NCBI GenBank assembly: GCA_037446075.1
Contig: JBBIJH010000030.1
Location: 1-21,202 of the forward strand
Source of the DNA: JBBIJH01 sp037446075
Lineage (GTDB): Bacteria > Bacteroidota > Ignavibacteria > UBA10030 > JAHEZR01
Length of the DNA stretch: 21,202 nucleotides
Direction of reading: 5' to 3'
A model generated the notes under the pieces. It had not been told where the DNA came from, made no database searches, and worked only from the letters and a program-made list of their open reading frames with translations. The position numbers and the translations under genes were made by a program. Positions 6,242-14,800 of the stretch are shown in pieces (position 1 is the stretch's first letter; every line of letters begins with the position of its first letter).

Positions 6242-8149
6242 ATGGCAGAAGTAAAATATCGTGTTGTTTTGCCGGACATTGAATTCTGGAAGAACATGAT
6301 CCCGTGTCAGGCGGCCTGTCCCATCCATACGGATGCCGGGAAGTACGTCCAGTTGATCGCTGAAGGGAAGTACCGGGAATCATTCCTAACGGCGCGCTCA
6401 CCGAATCCTCTCGCGAGTATCTGTGGGCGAGTGTGTGCCGCACCGTGTGAGGATGCTTGTCGCCGGGGTGCAATCGATGCCCCTGTGAGTATCCGTGCAC
6501 TCAAGCGATTTGTGACAGAGAAGTACGGTGTCGAGTCAGTTGCACCGGACACGCAGGACGACCTATTCAAAGGTGGCAGCGAGTCGGGAAACAAGTTATC
6601 GTGGCACCTCCCCATCCAGATGGAGAAAAGGAAGAACATCGCAGGAGGGAGGAGAGTCGCGGTGATTGGCTCTGGGCCCGCGGGGCTTTCATGCGCTCAC
6701 GATCTAGCGTTGATGGGATATAACGTAACAGTGTTCGAGGCAACAGATGTTCCGGGTGGAATGGTACGGCATGGGATTCCTGAATACCGTCTTTCGCGGA
6801 CTCTGATTGAGAAGGAGGTCGAGAAGATTAAGTTTCTCGGCGTGGACATTAAGTTGAATTCACCCCTGACGGAGAAATTTGCTATCTCGCATCTCAAGCA
6901 ATTGGGATTCGAGGCAATCTTTCTTTCGGTAGGTACGCAGAAAGGACGGGATCTGAACATCGAAGGGGCAGAGCTTGACGGTGTAATCAAGGCGATCGAC
7001 TACCTCATCAACATCAATAACGGCTATCGAGTGAATCTGGGCCGGCGCGTTCTTGTGATCGGTGGTGGGTTTGTCGCATTCGATGCAGCGAGAATGGCAC
7101 TTCGGGGCCGACCTGAAGAAGAGATGGTCTCGATTCATGAAGCGGTGGATGCCGCTCGAACTGCGAAACGTGGGGGTGCAGAGGAGGTTCACATCGCGAG
7201 TCTGGAATCCTTTCAAGAGATGCCCGTCTTGCGGACAACCCAGGGCAAGGATGAGTTTGAGCAGGCGAAGCAAGAGGGAATCATCTTCCATCCACAGCGC
7301 GGGCCAAGGAGAATCTTCGGAGAGAAAGGAAGGGTGAAGGGTGTCGAATTCATTGGCGTGAAGCGAACTTACGATGAAGCTGGTCGATTTGACCCACAGT
7401 ATGATCCTAGTTTCAGCGAGATCTTGGACACCGACTCAGTGATCCTTGCCATCGGGCAACGGGCAGATCTATCGTTTCTTAGACCAGAGGATGGCATCGA
7501 TCTAACACCGCAAGGAACCATCAAGGTTGATCGGGAGAGTCTCGCAACATCCGCCCCGGGCATCTTCGCTGGCGGAGACGTTGCCTTCGGCCCGAGGAAT
7601 ATCATCGACGCCATCGCTAACGGTAAGAGGGCCGCGCTCTCCATCGATTCTTACCTCAGACGTGTGCATCCTCAGACGTACTACAATCTCTCGGTTGAGA
7701 AGATCCCTACGCGGGTGTACTCCCGTCCCGAGGGTTATGAGCAGTGCGAGCGTGTCGCGCCCCCCACGATTGACCTGAATCGCCGGACAGGGATCTCCGA
7801 AGTCGAGATTGGCTACTCGGAGGAACAGGCAAAGAAACAGGCGGAACGCTGCCTTTATTGCCACATTCAAACGATCTATGATGCAGAAAAGTGTGTCCTG
7901 TGCAACCGCTGCGTGGACGTATGCCCGGAGAATTGCCTCCAGCTTGTTCCTGTCGGAGCGTTGGAGTTGTCGGAAGAAACGAAGGAAAGGCTCTTCGACC
8001 ATTACGAGCGAGATCCCTTTGCTCCCGCCTCTGCGATGATCAAAGACGAGGAGAAGTGCATCCGGTGTGGTCTTTGTGCGATTCGCTGTCCGACCGATGC
8101 AATGACGATGGAAGTATTCTACTATGAACAACACGAGCTATTCAGTTAG
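6242..8149 (+). CDS. GltD-like FAD/NAD(P) oxidoreductase with C-terminal 4Fe-4S ferredoxin domains
   Basis: 635 residues, cytosolic, no signal peptide. The N-terminal domain has Fe-S cysteines of the glutamate synthase small subunit type (C22, C26, then CGRVCAAPCEDAC, 61-73). An FAD Rossmann motif GSGPAG (143-148), an NAD(P) motif GGGFVAFDAA (274-283) and the second FAD motif IFAGGDVAFGPRNIIDAI follow. The C-terminus carries CLYC (537-540), CVLCNRCVDVCP (551-562) and CIRCGLCAIRCP (606-617), enough for two or more 4Fe-4S clusters. It is much longer than GltD (about 470) because of this extension, and no gltB is nearby. Placed directly before Rieske and cytochrome b genes, it probably exchanges electrons between NAD(P)H or ferredoxin and that complex, as proposed for similar subunits in anammox Rieske/cytochrome b operons. 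The direction of electron flow is unknown. Its ribosome site is weak (GTAGGC). Confidence 0.85.
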   Translation: MAEVKYRVVLPDIEFWKNMIPCQAACPIHTDAGKYVQLIAEGKYRESFLTARSPNPLASICGRVCAAPCEDACRRGAIDAPVSIRALKRFVTEKYGVESVAPDTQDDLFKGGSESGNKLSWHLPIQMEKRKNIAGGRRVAVIGSGPAGLSCAHDLALMGYNVTVFEATDVPGGMVRHGIPEYRLSRTLIEKEVEKIKFLGVDIKLNSPLTEKFAISHLKQLGFEAIFLSVGTQKGRDLNIEGAELDGVIKAIDYLININNGYRVNLGRRVLVIGGGFVAFDAARMALRGRPEEEMVSIHEAVDAARTAKRGGAEEVHIASLESFQEMPVLRTTQGKDEFEQAKQEGIIFHPQRGPRRIFGEKGRVKGVEFIGVKRTYDEAGRFDPQYDPSFSEILDTDSVILAIGQRADLSFLRPEDGIDLTPQGTIKVDRESLATSAPGIFAGGDVAFGPRNIIDAIANGKRAALSIDSYLRRVHPQTYYNLSVEKIPTRVYSRPEGYEQCERVAPPTIDLNRRTGISEVEIGYSEEQAKKQAERCLYCHIQTIYDAEKCVLCNRCVDVCPENCLQLVPVGALELSEETKERLFDHYERDPFAPASAMIKDEEKCIRCGLCAIRCPTDAMTMEVFYYEQHELFS

Positions 8150-8171
8150 ATATTGAAGCAAGGAGGCATCT

Positions 8172-8709
8172 GTGAAGATCTTCCCTCGACTGACGGAAAA
8201 ACGGGCCGAGCCAGAGCGACCCCCACTTTCGCGTCGATCATTTCTCGCGGGTATGGGAGTCGGTGCTTTTCTCCTGAGCATCGCGGGCATCACCTACTCG
8301 TTCCCTCGTTCCGAACGTACTTTATGAAGCGCCGAGAAGATTCAAAATCGGCGTGGCGGAACGCTTCCCTGAAGGCGTGACGTTCCTCGATGACAAGAAG
8401 CTCTATCTCTTCAAGGAGGGGAAAACCTTCCATTCCATCTCCGCCGTATGCACGCATCTTGGATGTACAGCGAAGTATGTGGCTCTTAACAGGCCAGAGC
8501 GCGTTGTTCTAGGAGGAGTCGTGAAAGAGTTCACCTACGAGTTTCACTGTCCATGTCATGGCTCAAAGTTCTATGGTGACGGCACGAACTTTGCCGGTCC
8601 GGCGCCGCGTCCACTTCCCTGGTACAAGCTTGAACTCTCGCCGGACGATGGTCAACTGGTCGTTAATACTTCAAGAGAAGTCGAGCAAAACACCCGGTTG
8701 ACGGTTTAG
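8172..8709 (+). pseudogene. Rieske 2Fe-2S protein, frameshifted in this sequence
   Basis: GTG 8172 follows AAGGAGG with 5-base spacing and encodes a 51-residue start that includes the twin-arginine motif LSRRSFLAG and a hydrophobic helix GVGAFLLSIAGITYSF. This frame stops at TGA 8325-8327. The continuation is in the +1 frame: from 8305 it reads LVPNVLYEAPRRFKIGVAERFPEGV and goes on to the cluster motifs CTHLGC and CPCHGS and to TAG 8707-8709. Removing one C from CCC (8303-8305) joins the halves into a typical Rieske protein of about 178 residues. The site is the junction of an 8-bp tandem repeat, CTCGTTCC twice (8297-8312). The product would be the high-potential subunit that accepts electrons from quinol beside cytochrome b. 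Given intact neighbours, an assembly error or recent slippage is more likely than old decay. Confidence 0.88.
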
Positions 8710-8721
8710 GGAGGAGCAGCG

Positions 8722-10062
8722 ATGAATCGTGCGATACAGGACTTCTTCACTTCTCTCGATCGAATATGGATGAAGCTCACTTGGACTTATCGTCCGAAGA
8801 GCGAGCGTGAAGCAGGGGACGCCATTGTACGAAATCTGCTCTTGCATTGGTTTCCGGCAAAAACGAGTCGTCGTAGCCTTTCATGGAGTTACTCCTTCTG
8901 GCTCGGGACGATCTCAGCCGCTCTGTTCCTTTTGCTGTGTGTAACGGGGGGAATTCTGATGTTTCTCTACGTCCCATCGGTGGAGCGGGCGTACGGCTCT
9001 GTTAAAGATCTTGAGTATGTTATCTCCTTCGGGTGGTTCCTTCGAGGGTCGCATCGTATGGCGGCCCACTTGATGGTTGCAGTCGTCTTCTTCCACATGG
9101 TTCGTGTTTTTCTCACCGGCGCCTATAAGAATGGAGCGGTTCCGGGAGCCAACCGACCGGTGAATTGGATCATCGGTGTGTTGTTACTTCTTGCAACGCT
9201 GCTTCTTTCCTTTACCGGTTACCTGCTTCCGTGGGATCAGCTCGCTTACTGGGCCGTCACAGTTGGGACGAACATCGCCAGGGCCGCGCCAGTGATCGGT
9301 GAATCGGTCCGATTCGTCCTTCTTGGCGGAAACGAGATCGCCCAGAACACCCTCCTCCGGTTTTACGTTCTCCACTGTTTCCTCCTGCCCACGGTCGTCC
9401 TCTTCCTTTTCTCGTACCACATGTGGAGGGTTCGGAAGGATGGGGGCCTTGCTGTTGTGGATCAGGAGTCTTTTGAGCAGAAGAAAGAAGAGATTCCGCC
9501 GGTGAAGTCAAAAACTTATACGCTCCTAGGCATCGCGGGCGGAACGAGTGTCCATGTACGTGCGACGGCCGTGGCCGAGGATGCCGATGCGGAATTTTCT
9601 TCCCCTCATCTGTTGCGTCGTATTCTCGTTGTTTCTTTGCTCACGATTACGGTTGTATCGATTTTCACGGTCCTTTTCAGAGCACCTTTAGAAGCCCCGG
9701 CCAATCCTTCTGTTACTCCGAATCCGGCAAAGGCGCCTTGGTACTTTCTCTGGTTGCAAGAGCTTGTTGCTGACACGACGATTCAGATTGGGAGCTTCAC
9801 AATCAGCGGGAGCCTCGTGGGTGGGATCCTGGTTCCCGGGCTTCTCGTATTGCTTCTTGCTCTCTGGCCGTACTTCGACCGAAGCCCAGTGAATGCTGTG
9901 GGCGTGTGGTTTCATCGGGAAAGGAGAAAACAAAACGCCGTCTTCATCGTTGTGTGTGCCGTCATCCTCCTCCTGACTTTTGTCGGGACGTATATGCGCG
10001 GGCCGTATTGGAACTTTTACTGGCCTTGGGAAAGGTGGCCCGAGCTTCCGGTGAAATTCTAA
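8722..10062 (+). CDS. Cytochrome b of a Rieske/cytochrome b quinol oxidase (b6-type, fused with subunit IV part)
   Basis: 446 residues with about eight membrane helices. Four heme b ligands are visible: His111 and His125 (RGSHRMAAHLM...FFHMVR), and His218 and His233 (YVLHCF...SYHMW). The 14- and 15-residue spacings are those of cytochrome b6 rather than mitochondrial-type cytochrome b. LLPWDQLAYWAVTVG forms the Qo region. After a charged linker (~240-295), the C-terminal part with NPAKAPWYFLWLQELVAD corresponds to subunit IV, with PWY in the place of the PEWY motif. It starts 12 bp after the Rieske gene with GGAGGAGC as ribosome site. The role is oxidation of (mena)quinol, passing electrons to Rieske and recycling them through the b hemes. 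Confidence 0.95.
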   Translation: MNRAIQDFFTSLDRIWMKLTWTYRPKSEREAGDAIVRNLLLHWFPAKTSRRSLSWSYSFWLGTISAALFLLLCVTGGILMFLYVPSVERAYGSVKDLEYVISFGWFLRGSHRMAAHLMVAVVFFHMVRVFLTGAYKNGAVPGANRPVNWIIGVLLLLATLLLSFTGYLLPWDQLAYWAVTVGTNIARAAPVIGESVRFVLLGGNEIAQNTLLRFYVLHCFLLPTVVLFLFSYHMWRVRKDGGLAVVDQESFEQKKEEIPPVKSKTYTLLGIAGGTSVHVRATAVAEDADAEFSSPHLLRRILVVSLLTITVVSIFTVLFRAPLEAPANPSVTPNPAKAPWYFLWLQELVADTTIQIGSFTISGSLVGGILVPGLLVLLLALWPYFDRSPVNAVGVWFHRERRKQNAVFIVVCAVILLLTFVGTYMRGPYWNFYWPWERWPELPVKF

Positions 10063-10075
10063 AGAACGTATTCTT

Positions 10076-11299
10076 ATGCCATCTGCAAAATCTAAGTCGG
10101 ACAAGCCTTTCGTCGGAAAAGACCGACTCTTCCTTGCTCTGGGCAGCTTGATTCTCCTGGTCATTCTTGGGTTCGTTTACTTCGATTACTACAACGAAGA
10201 ATGGATTGCAATCCAGGACGAATTTCGCGCGCTTGTAGCGGAACGATTTGGAGCAGAAAAAGCTCGAGCGATTCCATTAGGGGTACAGCAGATCTGGGTA
10301 AGCTCGCTAAACCGGGTGGACCGCTGCATCACGTGCCATCTGGGAACCGAGTGGAAAGGATTAGAGAATGCGCGCAATCCGTTTAAGACTCACCCTCGTG
10401 AGATACTTCAGAAGCATCCCATCGAAAAATATGGTTGCACGATCTGCCATGGTGGACAAGGCTACGCAACGGAGACGCGTGAAGCCCATGGGCTGATGAA
10501 AGACTGGGAGGAGCCGATTCTTGGAAGAGAGCTGAGCGATTTTTATCTCATGGCGGACAAGAAAGCGCTCCTGCAGATGAATTGCAACGTCTGTCACCGC
10601 TACGATCGAGAGACGAGAGGCGCCGACTACATCAACCGCGCGAAGCAGCTTGTGAAGGAGAAGGGTTGCCGTGCGTGTCACGTGATCAACGGGCGTGGCG
10701 GAACGGTCGGACCCGATCTCACGTGGGAAGGAAATAAAGCGCCCGAGCAATTCAACTATGATCGGCTACGAGGGCTCCACACGGTATTTACCTGGCAGGT
10801 AGCGCACTTGAAGAATCCGAAGGAGCTTGCCCCGAATACCGTCATGCCGAATTTTGGTTTCTCGACTCAGGACGCGCAGGCCCTTGCAATGCTTGTGATC
10901 AGCTGGAAGAAGACCGACATCCCGGCGAGTTACATTCCAAACAGCAACTTTAGAGATGTACCAACGCCGGAAGAAAGACAAAAGGAAGAGGAGATGACGA
11001 AAGGTCCGGGCTCCTTCTTCGTGAAGAAGAATTGCTTTCTGTGCCACTCTGTATCGACTCTCGGAGTGGAAGCGGCCTCACAGATCGGGCCAGACCTTGC
11101 GAACGCGCCCGCGGATGTTCAGTCGCGTTTTGGGCGAACGCTGGATGATTTCCTTGCAAGGCCAACCGGCACAATGGAAGTTGTTCTCTCGACGATGATC
11201 ACTCTGACAGAAGAAGAACGGAAAGAAGCCGTTGAGAAGGTTCGGCTTGCTTATGACCTGAAGTTACAACGAGACAAGGAAGCAGGAGCGAAAAAGTAG
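10076..11299 (+). CDS. Membrane-anchored pentaheme cytochrome c
   Basis: 407 residues. One N-terminal membrane helix (~16-37) anchors a periplasmic domain with five CXXCH sites: CITCH (84-88), CTICH (121-125), CNVCH (170-174), CRACH (198-202) and CFLCH (320-324). Methionines in NTVMPNF (Met257) and near the C-terminus are possible axial ligands of mono-heme-like domains. The last parts resemble class I cytochromes (GCRACHVINGRGGTVGPDL and NCFLCHSVSTLG...IGPDLA). The gene begins 13 bp after cytochrome b, replacing the usual cytochrome c1, and is followed by nosZ. It is therefore the likely electron carrier from the Rieske/b module to nitrous oxide reductase; transfer directly or through a small soluble cytochrome cannot be told apart here. 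Confidence 0.93.
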   Translation: MPSAKSKSDKPFVGKDRLFLALGSLILLVILGFVYFDYYNEEWIAIQDEFRALVAERFGAEKARAIPLGVQQIWVSSLNRVDRCITCHLGTEWKGLENARNPFKTHPREILQKHPIEKYGCTICHGGQGYATETREAHGLMKDWEEPILGRELSDFYLMADKKALLQMNCNVCHRYDRETRGADYINRAKQLVKEKGCRACHVINGRGGTVGPDLTWEGNKAPEQFNYDRLRGLHTVFTWQVAHLKNPKELAPNTVMPNFGFSTQDAQALAMLVISWKKTDIPASYIPNSNFRDVPTPEERQKEEEMTKGPGSFFVKKNCFLCHSVSTLGVEAASQIGPDLANAPADVQSRFGRTLDDFLARPTGTMEVVLSTMITLTEEERKEAVEKVRLAYDLKLQRDKEAGAKK

Positions 11300-11357
11300 C
11301 GCTTTTCAACTATCAACTTCATTTTTCCTAACACCATTCATCAACGGGAGGTGCTTT

Positions 11358-13202
11358 ATGAGGATAAAGCTTTTCTTCTTGAGTCCGCTTGTATTGCTCC
11401 TTCTTATGCTGGTCTTCGATAGCTGCGGCAAGAAGGAGACAGGACGGGTAGCTCGATCGGATATAGCGGAAGCGGCGTTGAAGACGTACGTTCCGCCGGG
11501 TGACCACGATGAGTTCTACTTGTTTGCTTCGGGTGGACACTCTGGTCAGGTATATGTGTACGGCATTCCATCGATGCGTCATATCTCGACGATTCCCGTT
11601 TTCTCACCCTATCCGGCCACAGGCTACGGCTTCGACAAGGCATCGAAGGAAATGCTTGGTGGCTTCACGTGGGGTGATGCTCACCATCCAGCCATCAGCG
11701 AGACCAATGGCGATTACGACGGCCGGTGGTTGTTCATTAGCGATAACGCCAACAATCGGGTAGCAAGAATCGATTTGCGGGACTTCAAGACAAAGCAGAT
11801 TCTTGGCCCTCTCCCGAATGTGTCCGGCAATCACTGCTCTTCTTTCGTGACGGAGAACACGGAGTACATCCTGGCAGGTTCGCGGTTTTCGATCCCGCTC
11901 CCGAAGGGGACGTACGAGCCGCTTGAAGAGGGCTATGCAACGAAGTATAAAGGGGTCGTGGCCGGGATCGCCATCGATCCAAAGGACGGGACAATGTCGC
12001 TTGGCTGGGAAATCCTGATGCCACCTTTCAATTATGACCTTGGCGATGCCGGAAAAGGTCCAAGCGGAGAGTGGGCCTTCTGGACGTGCTATAATAGCGA
12101 ACGAGCCACTGGCGTTCTCGAAATCACGGCGTCTCAGAAGGACCGCGATTATGTGATCGCTGTGAATTGGAAGAAGGCGGAGCAGGCGATCAAGGAGGGC
12201 AAATTTAAGATGGTCGGTGGTGTGAAGGTGATCGATCCGAAAGACGTGGAGGGGGTCGTCTATCTCCTTCCTGCAGCGAAAAGCCCACACGGTGTCGATG
12301 TGAGTCCCGACGGAAAGTACATCATCGCGAGCGGGAAGCTCCAGAGCATCACGACCGCCTTCAACTTCGAAAAGATGCTTACAGCGATCCAGCAAAAGAA
12401 CTTCACTGGTAACGAAGACGGAATTCCTGTTCTGAATTACGACGCTGTGAAGGATGCTGAAGTCAACGTTGGGCTTGGCCCATTGCACACCCAGTTCGAT
12501 GATCAGGGGAACGCTTACACGAGCCTCTTTGTGGAGAGTGCAGTGGCAAAATGGAAACTTGGCACATGGGAAGTGCTTGACAAGGTTCCCATCACGTACA
12601 ATATCGGTCATCTGGCGGCGGCCGAGGGGGATACACGACATCCGGCGGGGAAGTTCCTCGTCGCCCTCAACAAGCTTTCGCACGGAAGGCATCTCAGCGT
12701 CGGACCATCTCAGCCGGAGGCGTCACAGCTGATCGACATTTCGGGAGCGAAGATGAGTGTACTGTATGATGCCTTCACAGAGCCTGAGCCACATTACGCT
12801 CAGATCATCCGCGCTTCGAAGCTCAAGCCGATTGAGGTTTATCCCAAGGAAGAGGCGAAGGACCCGAACCAAATCTGGGACGTGAAAGATGCAAAGGTGC
12901 AGCGAGAGGGAAAGAATCTGAAGGTCTGGATGACGGCGGTGCGCAGTTCCTTCACGCCGTATAAAGTCGAAGTGAATAAGGGCGACAAAGTCACGATCTA
13001 TCTCTCGAACATCGAACAAACGACGGATGAGCTCCACGGTTTTGCTATCAATGAGTACAACATCAACGTTGTCGTCGATCCGGGAGAGATGAAGATCATC
13101 GAGTTCGTGGCTGACAAGCCGGGGGTCTATCCCTTCTATTGTACAAACTTCTGCTCTGCACTTCATCAGGAGATGCAGGGGTATCTGCTCGTGAAAGGAT
13201 GA
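11358..13202 (+). CDS. nosZ: Nitrous oxide reductase, clade II (Sec-type) NosZ
   Basis: 614 residues. The N-terminus is a Sec-type or lipoprotein-like signal (LLLLMLVFDSC, Cys23) with no twin-arginine motif, which marks clade II NosZ. A seven-bladed propeller carries the CuZ histidines: DAHHP (109, 110), GNHCSSF (159), SPHGVD (311), GPLHTQF (377), NIGHLAA (418) and LSHGRH (442). The C-terminal cupredoxin holds the CuA ligands His560 (ELHGF), Cys595 and Cys599 (CTNFC), His603 and Met606. All catalytic ligands are present, so the enzyme should be functional in reducing N2O to N2 in the periplasm. GGGAGG lies 7 bases before the ATG. It is the terminal reductase of the whole operon. Confidence 0.98.
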   Translation: MRIKLFFLSPLVLLLLMLVFDSCGKKETGRVARSDIAEAALKTYVPPGDHDEFYLFASGGHSGQVYVYGIPSMRHISTIPVFSPYPATGYGFDKASKEMLGGFTWGDAHHPAISETNGDYDGRWLFISDNANNRVARIDLRDFKTKQILGPLPNVSGNHCSSFVTENTEYILAGSRFSIPLPKGTYEPLEEGYATKYKGVVAGIAIDPKDGTMSLGWEILMPPFNYDLGDAGKGPSGEWAFWTCYNSERATGVLEITASQKDRDYVIAVNWKKAEQAIKEGKFKMVGGVKVIDPKDVEGVVYLLPAAKSPHGVDVSPDGKYIIASGKLQSITTAFNFEKMLTAIQQKNFTGNEDGIPVLNYDAVKDAEVNVGLGPLHTQFDDQGNAYTSLFVESAVAKWKLGTWEVLDKVPITYNIGHLAAAEGDTRHPAGKFLVALNKLSHGRHLSVGPSQPEASQLIDISGAKMSVLYDAFTEPEPHYAQIIRASKLKPIEVYPKEEAKDPNQIWDVKDAKVQREGKNLKVWMTAVRSSFTPYKVEVNKGDKVTIYLSNIEQTTDELHGFAINEYNINVVVDPGEMKIIEFVADKPGVYPFYCTNFCSALHQEMQGYLLVKG

Positions 13203-13216
13203 AGTACGTCAGTCAA

Positions 13217-13265
13217 ACCTCCCGCCGTCGTTACGCTCTGGACAAATGGGAACGAGGCGGGAGGT
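13217..13265 (+). repeat. Long intercistronic hairpin after nosZ
   Basis: ACCTCCCGCC (13217-13226) pairs exactly with GGCGGGAGGT (13256-13265). TCGTT (13228-13232) and AACGA (13251-13255) extend the stem inside, with one bulged G, leaving an 18-base loop. It begins 14 bp after the nosZ stop. There is no T-run, so it is more likely an mRNA-stabilising or processing hairpin that sets NosZ above downstream gene levels than a terminator. Confidence 0.65.
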
Positions 13266-13310
13266 TGATTCGCCGTAAGTGTCGTAGGTTTGTTTGGAAG
13301 GAGGTTTACT

Positions 13311-13958
13311 GTGAAAAGCTTCTTACAGAAAGCGAATGCGTTCTTTGAACTACCTTTAGACTTGCGGGGGAGGATTCTGGTTTTCGTCGCGGCATTGATC
13401 CTCATCCATACCTTTTTGTTTCCGCTTTGGTCCATCACGCTGTACTCGAACCAGTTTCCGGATGGACTGCGGCTTTATATCTACTCGTCCAGTCTGCAGG
13501 GTGCAAAAACACCTGCTCGAGACGACCTACGTGAGATCAACGCGCTAAATCACTACATCGGGATGCGGACCCTGAAGGAGGAGGACTTCACAGAGTTCAA
13601 ATGGATCCCCTTTGCGATTGGTGGAATGATGCTTCTTGCGCTTCGGGTGATCGTCTTCGGCAAAGTGGCAAAGCTTGTGGATCTCTTCGTGCTCTTCACC
13701 TACTTTGGTCTCTTCTCACTGTGGAGTTTCTATCACAAGCTTTATCTGTACGGGCATGACTTGGACCCGACCGCAGCGGTGAAGGTTGACCCCTTTACTC
13801 CACCGCTATTTGGCCGCCAGACGCTGGCAAACTTCGAGGTCTACAGCTTTCCAAATCTTGGGTCTTTGTTTATGGCCATTGTGCCTTTCTTATTGCTTGC
13901 AGCGATCTGGCTTGCGAGTAAGGGTTCTACAAGACAGGCTCAGATTTCGTCTGCATAA
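13311..13958 (+). CDS. Integral membrane protein downstream of nosZ, probable NosB
   Basis: 215 residues from GTG 13311, which has AAGGAGG six bases upstream; an in-frame upstream ATG (13290) lacks this. Membrane segments lie at about 21-42, 98-116, 121-142 and 184-203. Between the first two is a soluble stretch, FPDGLRLYIYSSSL, and DLREINALNHYIGMRTL. No catalytic motif or heme site is visible, though several His and Tyr residues are in the loops. Clade II nos clusters typically carry a membrane protein gene, nosB, directly after nosZ, and position and topology fit that. Its biochemical role is not established; help in electron transfer to, or maturation of, NosZ is suspected. Confidence 0.6.
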   Translation: MKSFLQKANAFFELPLDLRGRILVFVAALILIHTFLFPLWSITLYSNQFPDGLRLYIYSSSLQGAKTPARDDLREINALNHYIGMRTLKEEDFTEFKWIPFAIGGMMLLALRVIVFGKVAKLVDLFVLFTYFGLFSLWSFYHKLYLYGHDLDPTAAVKVDPFTPPLFGRQTLANFEVYSFPNLGSLFMAIVPFLLLAAIWLASKGSTRQAQISSA

Positions 13959-13980
13959 ACAGTTTCCGAGAGTCTGACGC

Positions 13981-14787
13981 ATGAAGCTGTCGAAACCTAT
14001 TATACCGAAAGAGCATGGAGCATGGGCAGTCTTCCTCGTCCCACTCTTGATCGGAGTCGGACATGGGGGAGGCTTTAGATGGCCTGCAGTACTCTTTCTT
14101 ATCTCTTCGTTGGGAATCTTCTTGAGTTACGTCCCTGCGCAGACATTGCTCCGAACAGCAGCGAGGACGAGTCAGGATGAGGAGAAAGCGAGAGCTGCAC
14201 GTCACTGGATCTTTGTCTACCTCCTTATCTCGGTCGCTTCTATTTTGCCCGTGTTGGTTGCTCTGCGCCGATGGCTCTTGCTTCCTATTGGTTTCATTGG
14301 CTTGGGGAGTTTCTTGATGAATTTCGTGCTCACACGGATTCAACCGAAAACGATCGCAAGCGACCTCACGGCAGTAGTCGGGTTGACGCTCTCTGCCCCC
14401 GCTGCGTATTACGTGACCTCAGGAAATCTCGATGGGGCGGCGATGGTTCTCTGGGTTTTGAACATTCTGTTCTTTGGGAGCTGTGTTGTCTATGTCCATA
14501 CGCGCCTGCGGGCTTTGGCGGCAAGGAAATCGGAGTGGAGTTGGAGAGATCGGATGACATATGGTGGGGTTAACTTGTTGTATCACGCCATCATGCTCGG
14601 TATCCTTGCACTTCTTGCTCTTAATCAGTTAACTCCGGCGCTACAATTACTTGCCTATACACCGATAACGGTCAACGCTGTGTGGGGGACCTTGACGTTG
14701 GTCAGTGCGGTGGATTTTCGCAAGCTTGGATTCACTTTGCTTACACATTCGATTGTGTTCCTCGTCCTTTCGCTTTTTTTATTCTAA
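13981..14787 (+). CDS. YwiC-like integral membrane protein
   Basis: 268 residues with about eight predicted membrane helices. It opens with the YwiC-family signature PKEHGAWAVFLVPLLIGVG. The start ATG is 22 bp after the previous stop, and the gene ends 13 bp before nosD, so it is part of the operon. The YwiC-like family has no defined biochemical function; Bacillus YwiC is encoded beside nitrate respiration genes, which agrees with an anaerobic nitrogen-oxide context. It might replace another membrane component of nos clusters, but this is only inferred from position. Confidence 0.8.
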   Translation: MKLSKPIIPKEHGAWAVFLVPLLIGVGHGGGFRWPAVLFLISSLGIFLSYVPAQTLLRTAARTSQDEEKARAARHWIFVYLLISVASILPVLVALRRWLLLPIGFIGLGSFLMNFVLTRIQPKTIASDLTAVVGLTLSAPAAYYVTSGNLDGAAMVLWVLNILFFGSCVVYVHTRLRALAARKSEWSWRDRMTYGGVNLLYHAIMLGILALLALNQLTPALQLLAYTPITVNAVWGTLTLVSAVDFRKLGFTLLTHSIVFLVLSLFLF

Positions 14788-14800
14788 TAAGGTCGGCAGA

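Noticed and set aside
7502..8134. Minus-strand ORF of 210 codons opposite the flavoprotein gene
   Set aside because: Antisense to the ferredoxin-domain coding region, with no supporting motif.
11604..12692. Long minus-strand ORF (362 codons) opposite nosZ
   Set aside because: Fully antisense to a well-supported nosZ with all copper ligands; no known motif and no ribosome site. It is a coding shadow.
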